64,000 bases of DNA from Heliocidaris erythrogramma (Eukaryota > Echinodermata > Echinoidea > Camarodonta > Echinometridae). This document shows, in pieces, positions 55,325 to 64,000 of this stretch (the stretch's first letter is position 1; each line of letters begins with the position of its first letter). A program made the position numbers and the translations under genes. Location of the stretch: assembly GCA_025617745.1 (NCBI GenBank), contig CM046858.1, positions 53,484,545 through 53,548,544 on the forward strand, written 5' to 3'. Under the pieces are notes generated by a model that saw nothing but the letters and a program-made list of their open reading frames with translations, made no database searches and had not been told where the DNA came from.

Positions 55325-56189
55325 CAGTGCGTATCAGAAAAACTTAAGTAGCTTCTAATTAAAAAGTTATAACCTCTATGAGCTTGAAATTTATTTCATA
55401 GTAAACAACAACTTATATTCTGTGCAATGATACCAGTATTGTCAAACTCCTCTTGTACCAAGTTTGGGCTGAAGTAGCGAGTGTGAGTCAAACCAACTAT
55501 GTATTAGTTACTTCAGTTGGAAAACAATTACTGAGTTATTTTCAATTGATTATGTGCATTTGAATAGAAAAGGGGTTAAAGTCAACTCAAACTCAAGAAA
55601 GGGCTCATTACAAGCTAAATTTAAGATGTTTTTTTGCCATTTGATAACACAATGTTGGCTTCATCTACATCCTTTTTTAAGGAAAGCCTTTTTGCTGAGT
55701 CATTAAAAATGGACATTTTTATTTCTCAACGCGTATCCTTCCTTTTCTTCTTGTTAGTCTTTAGTTCAGTAAACATTTCAGTCCAGACAGTTTTTATTTA
55801 TCACGGGACAAGAAGATATAAGGCTATTGAAATAAATTAAATATTGTCATGTGGATTGAAACAAGGTCATATGGAAGCTTAGATCACTTTTAACAATGAA
55901 GCATTGAAGCACAAAGGAGAATTTAACTTTTTTTAAAATTATTTTAGACTAAAGTAGCAACATTCGTTGCTTCAGCGTCAGCCCACACTTGGAACAAGGA
56001 GATTTTGATTGTTTGACTCTTTTTAAAAACCCTGGTGCTCAGTCATCCATGGCAGACATGTCATGAATGAGGTACTACTAGACAGACAATAAGCTATTCT
56101 TCACCATGAAATAAATTTCAAAGTCACATTGATTACAACATTTTAATTAGAAGCTATCAGAGCTGTGTATACTTTTTTGATACGCATTG
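55325..56189. mobile_element. 865-bp TA-flanked nonautonomous Tc1/mariner-type element
   Basis: Ends CAGTGCGTATCAGAAAAA and the inverse TTTTTTGATACGCATTG are flanked by TA on both sides. The inverted similarity reaches at least 180 bp inward, with shared GCTTCTAATTAAAA, TGAAATTTATTTCAT and TGGGCTGA segments. No intact transposase remains in the roughly 450-bp core. The TA target and CAGTG start fit Tc1/mariner. Confidence 0.82.
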
Positions 56190-56191
56190 TA

Positions 56192-56740
56192 TTTTATGTA
56201 TCTATTTATTTATTTATTTGAACTGATTCACAGAGGATAAAAGCATGATCAGTATAAAACTGTTTTGCATCATGTTCCTGATGCAACAGGAATAAACAAT
56301 AAGGTATAGAATAAATTGGTAACAATTTTATAAGAAAATATAAGTAATATAGTTACATAATAAAAATATAAGTAATAAAATAAGAAGTAAAAACAACAAT
56401 AATAAACGGCTATGAATATTTAAAAACTAACCAATTGAGTATATTATGTAATGTTAAGCCTAATGTGGAATGTGGATAACATCCATGTACTAATGAGACT
56501 ACAGGATTACAAAAAAAATGACCGTAATTTTGTGGACTGTCATCTAAAATAAGAACCGTAAAAAGTCAGAGTACTTTTGAAATTTATTTTTGAAAGTCAC
56601 ACATAGATCAGACATACATACATGTATATATCGATGCTATTCATTAGGGTTAGCTGGTAACTATATACGGTATAATTACAAATTTATTGTTGATGTAGAG
56701 GGTAGCGACTTAAAATCACGAGTTGGCAACTAATCAATAT
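56192..56740. other. AT-rich sequence, possible LINE tail
   Basis: ATTTATTTATTTATTTGAAC at 56205 followed by AT-rich sequence resembles a minus-strand LINE 3' terminus, like 14779. No coding remnant is seen to confirm it. Confidence 0.35.
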
Positions 56741-57415
56741 TGCTCACAGTCTGGGGGGGGGGGGGGGGGAGTAGACACCAGCAGAAAAAGAACTTCTGTG
56801 TGAAAGGGGGCATGCACAAGGGGGGCATTAACAGAAAAGGGAAAGGCATAAATGGAAACGTTAAAATGAATACATAAGTTTTACACATTACATACCCTAC
56901 ATTTTGAAGCCATCTCGGGAAAGATTCAAATAATCCTATTTGTTTCTCTCTTTCCATGACAGTGTGAGGGTCTGTATATTCCTTTAATTTCCAATCGAGC
57001 ATAGCGGGCTGTGACCCCCAGTGGTGGATCGGGGGGGGGGGGGGGGTGGGGGGCTTTTGGCGGAGCTTTTTAACATCTAGGACTTCGGCCCCCTATTTGG
57101 CCTTTCATTTTTTCTTTCCTTTTTTCGCGCGTATCTCTCTTTCACATCGAGACTCCCCCCACTTTGAAAAATCCTGGATCCGCCGGTGACATCAGATTCT
57201 TATGAAGATGAAAAAAGTACAATTATGTCATCATGAAAGACTGGATAGACCCGGGGCGTCGCTAGGCCTTTCTGAGTTGGGGGCGGGGGGGGGGGGGGGG
57301 AGTGTCGAGATCACTAATTTACCGACGAACCTGAGTCTTTGTGCCACCGATAACCGATAAACCTTTGCTTGTGAACGACAACATTATTTTTTTTTTGGGG
57401 GGGGGGGGGGGGCAT
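56741..57415. mobile_element. Cluster of G-tract repeat elements
   Basis: G tracts lie at about 56754-56769, 57030-57046, 57288-57300 and 57399-57412. CAGTGGTGGATCGGGGG at 57020 and ATCCTGGATCCGCCGGTGAC at 57171 form the two ends of one member. GGGGCGTCGCTAGGCC starts another at 57251. Confidence 0.65.
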
Positions 57416-57479
57416 GTGCAGAAGCAAGTAATAGAATAATTTGTTCTCAACCTATATCAACCGTGAGTCTATTTTCATT

Positions 57480-57772
57480 TAATGATGAATAATAATACAT
57501 AACATTTATATTGCGCTGAATATATTTCTAAGCGCCGAATTAGTATTATTACCCTGGCTTTAGCCCAGGTGCCCTATAAGGCGCTGAAAGCAGTCAAGGA
57601 ATAAGTTCCTACCATGTACCCATTTACTACACCTGGGTGGAGAGTGGTGAATGTAGATGAATGTCTTGCCAAAGGACATTCGTGCCGTGGCGGGACTCGA
57701 ACCGCGAACCATGAGATCCATCATGAGATCCACAGTCCGGTGACGTATTCACTAGACCCCACCACACCTCTA
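57480..57772 (-). mobile_element. tRNA-derived SINE, third copy
   Basis: The minus-strand head shows GGTGTGGTGGGGTCTAGTG and a B-box GGTTCGCGGTTCGAGTCCC near 57700. The body has GGCAAGACATTC and CTCTCCACCCAGGTG. The tail region has TTAGAAATATATTCAGCGC and ATTATTATT at the lower end. The head carries a short duplication (ATGAGATCC twice). Confidence 0.82.
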
Positions 57773-58604
57773 TTTGATAAATATAATTCGAATATTTTTT
57801 TTTCCTTGCCAATTTCTAATTAAAGCACCACCTACAATGACTTGTTCCACATCAAATGAGTGTTAATTTCATATTCGCGAGCGAGCCCCTTCCTAATGTT
57901 CGATTTTAATAATTATCATATTTAAGGGAATGTTAGGTTTTGACTGGGCGATCGAGTGTAGAGAACGAGCGAAAAAAATAGTAATAACTCTCATTGAAAG
58001 AAATTGGCAGCATAAACGGAATTTTCTTGGCAAGAGGCGGGGCGGGCTTGTCTAAGTAAAACAGGTAACTCTCAGAATTAATAGGGGAATAATAGATGAA
58101 GGGGTACTTATCAGCTTATGAGAATGAAAAGAAGCACTTATCGAAGGAAAAGGGGCACGTATCAGATCTGAATAGGGGTTTTATCAAAAAGGAACATTTT
58201 TAGAGGTGAAAAGGGAACATTCCCAAACATGGGTGTCGATCCCGGGCGGGTGGGGGGGGGGGGGGGTGGGCTGGGGGTATATTCCCCCTGAAATTTGAGG
58301 TGGGGGATGGCCTGTATAATCCCCCAATATTTTTGGATGTGAGAATTACGATACATTAGATATTTGAAAAAGTCCCTGGTGTGGGAGGGGGATATCCCCC
58401 CCCCCCCCGCACCTTCCTCTCGCCGGTCATCCCCCAATCATGAACACAGATTCACCCCCCTGTTCCCAAGGAAATTTATAATAAATGACCTTAAATTAAA
58501 TTCCATGTATACAACTAAGGATTTATTTTGTAATATATACGATCTATTGTAAGATAAAAATCATCTCTGTCTTTCATTATGAAAATATAAAGTCATATCC
58601 CGTC
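57773..58604. other. Unassigned, with one G-tract element
   Basis: Mostly AT-rich. 58228-58440 contains GGTGTCGATCCCGGGCGGG, a G tract (58251-58267) and a C tract (58397-58408), another member of the G-tract family. The phrase GGGGCACGTATCAG and relatives repeats loosely near 58100-58160. Confidence 0.5.
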
Positions 58605-58851
58605 AATACGGAGCCCCTAAGGGGACATAAAATGACACGAGTTTTTTTTTTTGTATCTCGGGGCCCCGACTTATTAACTCGGGGCCCCGACTTATTAACT
58701 CGGGGCCCCGACTTATTATCTCGGGGCCCCGACTTAATTATCTCCATACGATACCATGCATATGTACGGGGCTCCGTACATTATGCATACACTACCAGCC
58801 GTATCAACAATCCCCATGCTGTTTTACCGCGCCATGCTTGCCTAAGTCGGT

Positions 58852-58975
58852 TCTAGGACTCCTACCCCCTGGACAACCCCCCCCGGATAACCACCCCTAG
58901 GATAACCACCCTCTAGGACAACTACCCCCTAGGACAACTACCCCCAGGACAACCACCCTCTAGGAAAAGTACCCC
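58852..58975 (+). repeat. Minisatellite of CTAGGACAACTACCCCC units
   Basis: About seven imperfect copies of a 15-17 bp unit. A weak inverted relative (GGGGTAGTTGTCCGGGG) lies near 59826-59842, next to a G tract, so the inverted symmetry continues into the loop. Confidence 0.8.
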
Positions 58976-59868
58976 AAATTGGACTTAACATCACATTGAA
59001 CAAGATTGTGCTCGTTCGCTACGCTCGCTCGCCAAAATAGAATAAATATGGCCTTTAGCAAAATTTCTGCCCGGACCTGCAACAATAAAGCCCAGATAAT
59101 ATACCAAATTTTATTAAAAGAGAAGTGTTTGTTTTCGCTCATGCTTGCTCGCTTAATTGTTCCTCCTCCAACTTCCAACAATAAAACTTTTTTACTAAAA
59201 CAACAACAAAAACTAGTTTATATATACTATCATTTAAAAAGAATTGTTTGTTTTTGTTTTTTTTCTTCAATGCATGAAGGCAGGTATTCCCATGTGCAAT
59301 ATCAACTCTCTATTAGATGTTTTGCATGATCAACAATTAAGGGGGGGGGGGGCGGGAAGGAAAACAAATATTCCAGCCGTTTGTCACACACCCCCACCCC
59401 CTCTCCCTCACGCACTCTACAATTATGCAACTCGTTACAAAGCTACCAGCCAATCGAGTATTAAAGGAAACTAGCATTGTGGTTGGTCGATTTTAAAAAA
59501 TAGTATGGGGTATACAATCATGTTAAGATGGATGAGAAATTCTACTACAATGCACCATCAAACACCGAGTTTAAACACCCAACTTTTAAAACAAAAATGT
59601 AATACCAGGGGAAATCTCCCCCCCCCCCCCCCCCGTGATCATGCGTATAGACACATTTAACTCACGTGGTGAGGTGAATTTTATCATAATAATGCACCAA
59701 AATCCTATTTATAACCAGATTTCCAAAATAATAATAATAATTACCCTAAGTCGTTAATGTCCCGGTGGTAGTTACCTTAGGTCGTATTTGTCAAGAAGAT
59801 GTCCTAAAGAGTGGATGCCCCAAGGGGTAGTTGTCCGGGGGGGGGGGGGGGGGCGTGTTTTCGTTTTA
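58976..59868. other. Loop of the inverted-repeat element
   Basis: Contains G/C tracts at 59341-59352, 59618-59634 and 59838-59853, and an ATA run at about 59728. No coding domain was found. Confidence 0.5.
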
Positions 59869-60262
59869 CACCGTAAAACAGCATGGGGATTGTTGATACG
59901 GCTGGTAGTGTATGCATAATGTACGGAGCCCCGTACATATGCATGGTATCGTATGGAGATAATTAAGTCGGGGCCCCGAGTTAATAAGTTGGGGCCCCGA
60001 GATAATAAGTCGGGGCCCCGAGTTAATAAGTCGGGGCCCCGAGATAATAAGTCGGGGCCCCGAGATAATACGTCGGGGCCCCGAGATAATAAGTCGGGGC
60101 CCCGAGTTAATAAGTCGGGGCCCCGAGATAATAAGTCGGGGCCCCGAGTTAATAAGTCGGGGCCCCGAGATAATAAGTCGGGGCCCCGAGTTATTAACTC
60201 GGGGCCCCGAGATAAAAAAAAAAAAAATCGTGTCATTTTATGTCCCCTTAGGGGCTCTGTAC

Positions 60263-61627
60263 ATCAAAGATAAAATGTGCTGACTGTGTGGTAATTTCTA
60301 TTTGCACAGATTTGCACATTCATTGACTTGTATATTAGAATAAATGTACATTACTCCACTAGAGTCCCGGTTGTTTTACTGTGTTTACATAATACAATAC
60401 ACAATATCATACAGAGTATTGTCTTCACATAACCCTCTTAATACTTAAGTTTGCTTTTCCCAAGATATAATTCCATTATCTCTATATGGATACAGGACAC
60501 ATCATCACTGAATATTGTTGCTTATTTCTCTCACTTTCTGATATGATGTTCCACCTCATGGAGATTAACCCATTGCATTCATATGACTTTATATTTTTTT
60601 TAAAGGAAAATCCTATGTGGACCGCACAGTGAATTTATAATGAACCATAATGATTTGTATTAATGTTATAATGTTCATATAACATTATATCATATTTCCA
60701 GTTATAGTTAACGATAACTTATATTATAAAAATGAAATAAAGTTTGGCTTTTGCACGACAAATTAAAAGAAAAACGAGATATCAAAGAATTTTGCAACCA
60801 TTGATTTAGTATGCAATATCGCAAATTGTAACTTACAATTTTGGAGTAAATATGATTCAGCATTATTTAAATAATTACAAGTATAATGTTAAAAACTGAT
60901 GATTAATCCTTGAATAATTTTGCATAATGAGTATAATCATTTCATTTGTAGACTTTAATTTATTATTTATTCATTTATTTTTTGAACTTGATGTATTAGT
61001 GTACTTCGATAGTATTTTGTTGCTCTGATAATAAGCTTCACATTAGCATCAAACTGCATACATACCATGTTAAAAGAGAGGGGTTTTATCATCCATATGT
61101 TCTGTGTCTCTGACAGTAGGCCCGATCAGACTTCACCGATTTGCACTGCAATAAAATAGTTGGACACTGCCAGGGGCAGATTTGGGAGTGCAATTATAGG
61201 GAACTGCTATGTGACCGGTCCATCCATCCTACAACGTATAATTATGTAGGCAAGTTTTCTTACACATTCAATATGATTTTGATACATTTTCAATATACCT
61301 TGGCGAGACCGACTTCCGAGTGGTCGACCAAATTTTGATGGGGTGGGTGCTAATGTTCTGTATATCTCAAAATCAGCTTTACAGCTTTTAAAGTTTGTGA
61401 GCGAGCAACAATTTTGACACTGTTTAGTCAAAACACTTCTTTCTAATATCTCGAAAGATTTTAATTGAAAGCTCAGAATATATACGGTATATTAAGAATG
61501 GACATTTGCTTGCATGTTGTTCAATTAGGAATGTGTGATAATTTTCAAATTCCAATAGTTTCGTGATGTGTAACTCATTATTAACCATGACAACGTCCTT
61601 GAGGAACACATCCGCAACCAACTTTAA
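60263..61627. other. No recognisable feature
   Basis: AT-rich sequence in the loop of the long inverted repeat. I see no domain, repeat end or promoter. Confidence 0.45.
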
Positions 61628-61902
61628 AGGCCAAGTTTACCCCCCAAAATTGAGTTAAATCAATAAAATTAAATTAAACAAAAAAAGGTAAAAATATTAA
61701 TGTTAATGTTTTGCATTGTTTCATGATATGCATATAATTTCATACAGTGCATGTTATGCATATCACTGTTTTATGAAACAATGCAAAACAGAATGCCGTA
61801 AATTTCTTATTTTTATCCGATTTTGATATTTTTTTACTGTTTCGTTTATTTAATTTAACTCTATTGATTCCACTCAACGCATTATTTGGGTGGACTTGGA
61901 CT
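61628..61902. mobile_element. 275-bp TTAA-flanked MITE
   Basis: TTAA at 61624-61627 and 61903-61906 flanks ends AGGCCAAGTTTACCC and the inverse of AGTCCAAGTCCACCC. Inverted similarity continues for about 75 bp. The centre is itself palindromic (GCATTGTTTCATGATATGCA and its inverse), so the whole unit can form a long hairpin. Confidence 0.82.
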
Positions 61903-62041
61903 TTAAGACAAACAAGCTGATTCTGATAGCTACGGTGAAAAAATAATATAAGATTCGTAAACAAATTTTTAGGCATTTTACTCCCAGTGTTAAAGATCGT
62001 ATGCTCGATCTGTAATGAAAAACACAAGTCAGAAAAAATTG

Positions 62042-62113
62042 GAACCAGCGGGATTCGAACCTGTCATCTACTGCTTGCCGGGTAGCGACTTAACCACCAG
62101 GCTATTCTGGTTC
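62042..62113 (-). pseudogene. tRNA-like sequence, copy 1
   Basis: The minus strand has a perfect 7-bp acceptor-type pairing (GAACCAG with CTGGTTC), an A-box region TAGCCTGGTGGTTAAG and a B-box GGTTCGAATCC. The anticodon arm pairs over only four bases and the loop lacks the usual T before the anticodon. It is tRNA-like rather than a safe tRNA gene. Confidence 0.65.
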
Positions 62114-62325
62114 ACGGCCAAGTCACGATGAACTGGAATCAAATACCCAATATCCTCTTCTTTCTGACTCATTAATATTCAACGGTCCGCCGTAGACAAT
62201 GGTTAGTAAACGAAGAAGCTTGATGGGAGGAATTTAATTTGTAAACAAATTTTTAGGCATTTTACTCCCAGTGTTAAACATCGTATGCTCGATCTGTAAT
62301 GAAAAACACAAGTCAGAAAAAATTG

Positions 62326-62397
62326 GAACCAGCGGGATTCGAACCTGTCATCTACTGCTTGCCGGGCAGCGACTTAACCACCGGGCTATTCTGGTTC
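62326..62397 (-). pseudogene. tRNA-like sequence, copy 2
   Basis: As copy 1 with two base changes in the D- and anticodon-arm regions. The acceptor pairing and B-box are unchanged. Confidence 0.65.
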
Positions 62398-62609
62398 ACG
62401 GCCAAGTCACGATGAACTGGAATCAAATACCCAAGATCCTCTTCTTTCTGACTCATTAATATTCAACGGTCCGCCGTAGACAATGGTTAGTAAACGAAGA
62501 AGCTTGATGGGAGGAATTTAATTTGTAAACAATTTTTTAGGCATTTTACTCCCAGTGTTAAAGATCGTATGCTCGATCTGTAATGAAACACACAAGTCAG
62601 AAAAAATTG

Positions 62610-62681
62610 GAACCAGCGGGATTCGAACCTGTCATCTACTGCTTGCCGGGCAGCGACTTAACCACCAGGCTATTCTGGTTC
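62610..62681 (-). pseudogene. tRNA-like sequence, copy 3
   Basis: As copy 1. It ends directly at the inverted terminal segment of the insertion. Confidence 0.65.
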
Positions 62682-62844
62682 ATGGGAGTAAAATGCCTAA
62701 AAATTTGTTTACAAATTAAATTCCTCCCATCAAGCTTCTTCGTTTACTAATATAAGATTCATTTGATATTGTTCAAATTCAGTTTATTTTGTATTGGTAG
62801 GTCACATTTCTTTCTTTGAAAGATTTCATCTTCATTAACATTCT

Positions 62845-63352
62845 GTTTCCATGACAACAGTTTTTATAAATCAAATTTAGCTCTACTCCAATTAACTAAA
62901 ATTTTTAATATAATCAAACAGACGGCAAAAGATTTCATGTTGAAAACAACCATAGTATTTTGTTTAATAGAAATACAACACAATAATATATTTGTTACCA
63001 TGGTAACGGCCTACACATGTAGTAGTCACGTCTATCACCCATTTACTAAAATAAGTTATAAGTGAGTGTCCTGTAAGAGAAAATAATAATGGTCAATATC
63101 AATACTTACCTCTTTTTAAGGTAGCATCAAGGGAGTTTGCTCAAATATCAGTTTTGTTCTTACTGTTTCCATAGCAACAGCCATTTTCAAACATGATGGA
63201 CACCTTTTGTAACTCTTATTTCAGTTTTTATCAAGTGAGAAACTTTTGATACATTATTTTAAAATGTTACAATGTGTTTTTGTCCTTTCTTAATCACGAA
63301 TACATGACATTTTCTTACATTCTACTGTTTTTGATCCGTTGCCATGGTAATA
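62845..63352. promoter_or_regulatory. Four RFX X-box-like motifs in right arm
   Basis: GTTTCCATGACAAC (62845), GTTACCATGGTAAC (62994), GTTTCCATAGCAAC (63165) and GTTGCCATGGTAAT (63339) mirror the four motifs of the left arm. All four positions are kept in both arms. The motif at 62994 is the same perfect palindrome as at 54816. Confidence 0.6.
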
Positions 63353-64000
63353 GCCCTTGTGGCCACGCCCACCTCTTATTTTAGGGCAAAGAAGCATATT
63401 CTGATAGTTAATGGTCCCATCTAACAGCAAAAAAAATATTTAAGATTATTTCTAAGGGGGTGGAGACATTTCAGTTTTTGGCCCATGGACTATACTGATA
63501 AACATGGTATAATTGTCTTATGTACATATGCACTCTCGATGTACTTCCAAATAGTGTTTTTCAGTCAAAATGCGCACCCAGTAAAAACACATTGTTCCAT
63601 TTGGGATAACATAAAATGAGTTATCTATCACCTTATCGGATAATTTCTTTTCTGTGTGTGACATGACAATATACATGATATGTTTAATCAAGAAAAGGTG
63701 TTTAAAATGACAAATTTACGTTGGGTAAAAAACTTTGAAATATTGGTAGTTTTCACAACCTATTATTTTGAGTAAATCACAGTTTTATGTTTCATTACGC
63801 CATACATGTGTGTGTAATATCCAACTTTCAATTGTATATTAATAGGGTTTATAACTTGAAAATCAAAATAAATCTGATATCACTTGAAAAGTCTTAATCA
63901 GGTGTTACATATTAGGTCAAAAAATTAAAAATTGTGATTTTTTACATTCTTTCAAATTTTGAGCCAAAAATGACATTTTTAGGCAAAAATGCGCGTGGCA

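Larger units (their letters stand above)
58605..60262. mobile_element. Inverted-repeat element carrying a 21-bp GGGGCCCC minisatellite in both arms
   Basis: Left arm 58605-58827 and right arm 59873-60262 are inverted copies sharing AGCCCCTAAGGGGAC, the minisatellite, TCTCCATACGATACC, GTACGGGGCTCCGTAC and CCCCATGCTGTTTTAC. The minisatellite unit is 21 bp around TCGGGGCCCCGA, with 4 units in the left arm and 12 in the right. The outer ends read CGGAGCCCCTAAGGGG and its mirror. Both strands of the repeat stay open and give 7-residue peptide repeats (RGPDLLS/T on one strand, SGPRDNK on the other). This follows from the period being a multiple of three. Confidence 0.92.
61957..62748. mobile_element. 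Insertion of tandem 284-bp tRNA-like-containing units with 12-bp flanking repeats
   Basis: The 12-bp AATATAAGATTC lies at 61945-61956 and again at 62749-62760, so the interval is one insertion with a 12-bp target duplication. Inside, a 284-bp unit is repeated about 2.5 times (GGAACCAGCGG at 62041, 62325 and 62609) with very few differences. The right end (62683-62748) is an inverted copy of the segment that also starts the array (GTAAACAAATTTTTAGGC). No protein is encoded. A variable-length duplication suggests retroposition or a hAT/MuDR-like element. Confidence 0.85.
53811..64000. mobile_element. Long inverted repeat spanning 10.2 kb, right arm cut by window end
   Basis: Left arm 53811 to about 55060 recurs inverted from about 62785 to 64000. 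TGCCACGCGCATTTTTGCC at 53811 pairs with the final bases of the window, so the true outer ends are not visible and the arms may be longer. The outer half looks well conserved and the inner half has more indels. The loop (55060-62785) holds several nested repeats but no recognisable transposase. It may be a giant foldback transposon or an inverted duplication. Confidence 0.88.

Noticed and set aside
59772-60236. 154-residue open frame with RGPDLL repeats, and the opposite-strand SGPRDNK frame
   Set aside because: Both strands are open because the 21-bp repeat length is a multiple of three and lacks stops. This is a by-product of the minisatellite, not evidence for a protein.
62042-62681. Functional tRNA genes
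   Set aside because: The acceptor stem and boxes are good, but the anticodon arm is short and the loop lacks the normal T before the anticodon. The copies sit inside a mobile tandem block.

Overview
This is a eukaryotic, AT-rich, non-genic window made almost entirely of transposable elements and simple or palindromic repeats. I found no convincing host gene, rRNA or functional tRNA, and nothing prokaryotic. The mix fits a marine invertebrate deuterostome, with a sea urchin or other echinoderm as my best guess. It contains Ty3/gypsy, Penelope-like, CR1/L2-type LINE and tRNA-derived SINE sequences, many TTAA- and TA-flanked MITEs, and numerous long G or C homopolymers. The species call is inference. 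The strongest single hint is a retrotransposon with a SCAN-like Gag and a pol that ends at RNase H, which resembles the deuterostome Gmr1-like group.

Layout. 0-6.5 kb: a TA-flanked MITE, a SINE, a long palindrome of ACGT-rich (CRE-like) units with a tRNA-like sequence in each arm, a head-to-head pair of broken Penelope-like elements, and another palindrome enclosing a tRNA-like sequence. 6.6-8.8 kb: a foldback element with a MITE in its loop. 9-14.7 kb: minisatellite, a 119-bp almost identical inverted pair (11.5/13.5 kb), G-tract elements and an old dispersed repeat. 14.8-19.8 kb: a near full-length minus-strand LINE (ORF1 and ORF2, one frameshift in ORF2), inserted in a repeat whose uninterrupted relative lies at 34.2 kb. 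22-23.3 kb: a second copy of the 13.8-14.7 kb repeat. 25.85-31.34 kb: an apparently intact Ty3/gypsy element with one 1447-codon gag-pol frame and two 167-bp LTRs differing at one base. 31.4-36.4 kb: repeats, possible exon remnants that may be Harbinger-related, and a TACG-rich block holding a TATA box and a 26-codon ORF. 36.4-38.2 kb: an L2-type LINE fragment. 38.2-39.4 kb: two MITEs.

40.12-52.67 kb is one old LTR retrotransposon on the minus strand, with 176-bp LTRs, a perfect AGAAC duplication and a tRNA-Pro-type primer site. Its gag and pol are broken, integrase is absent, its 3' region is a higher-order tandem array, and about 5 kb of other repeats sit inside it. 53.8 kb to the window end is a 10.2-kb-span inverted repeat with arms of at least 1.2 kb. 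Each arm carries four regularly spaced RFX X-box-like palindromes. The loop holds a Tc1-type MITE, a SINE, a palindrome with a 21-bp GGGGCCCC minisatellite, a TTAA MITE and a tandem array of tRNA-like units.

The parts do not form a pathway. The window records layered insertion, with inverted repeats as the dominant structural theme. Several repeat families carry strong transcription-factor-like motifs (CRE, RFX, E2F-like) or Pol III-like promoters.
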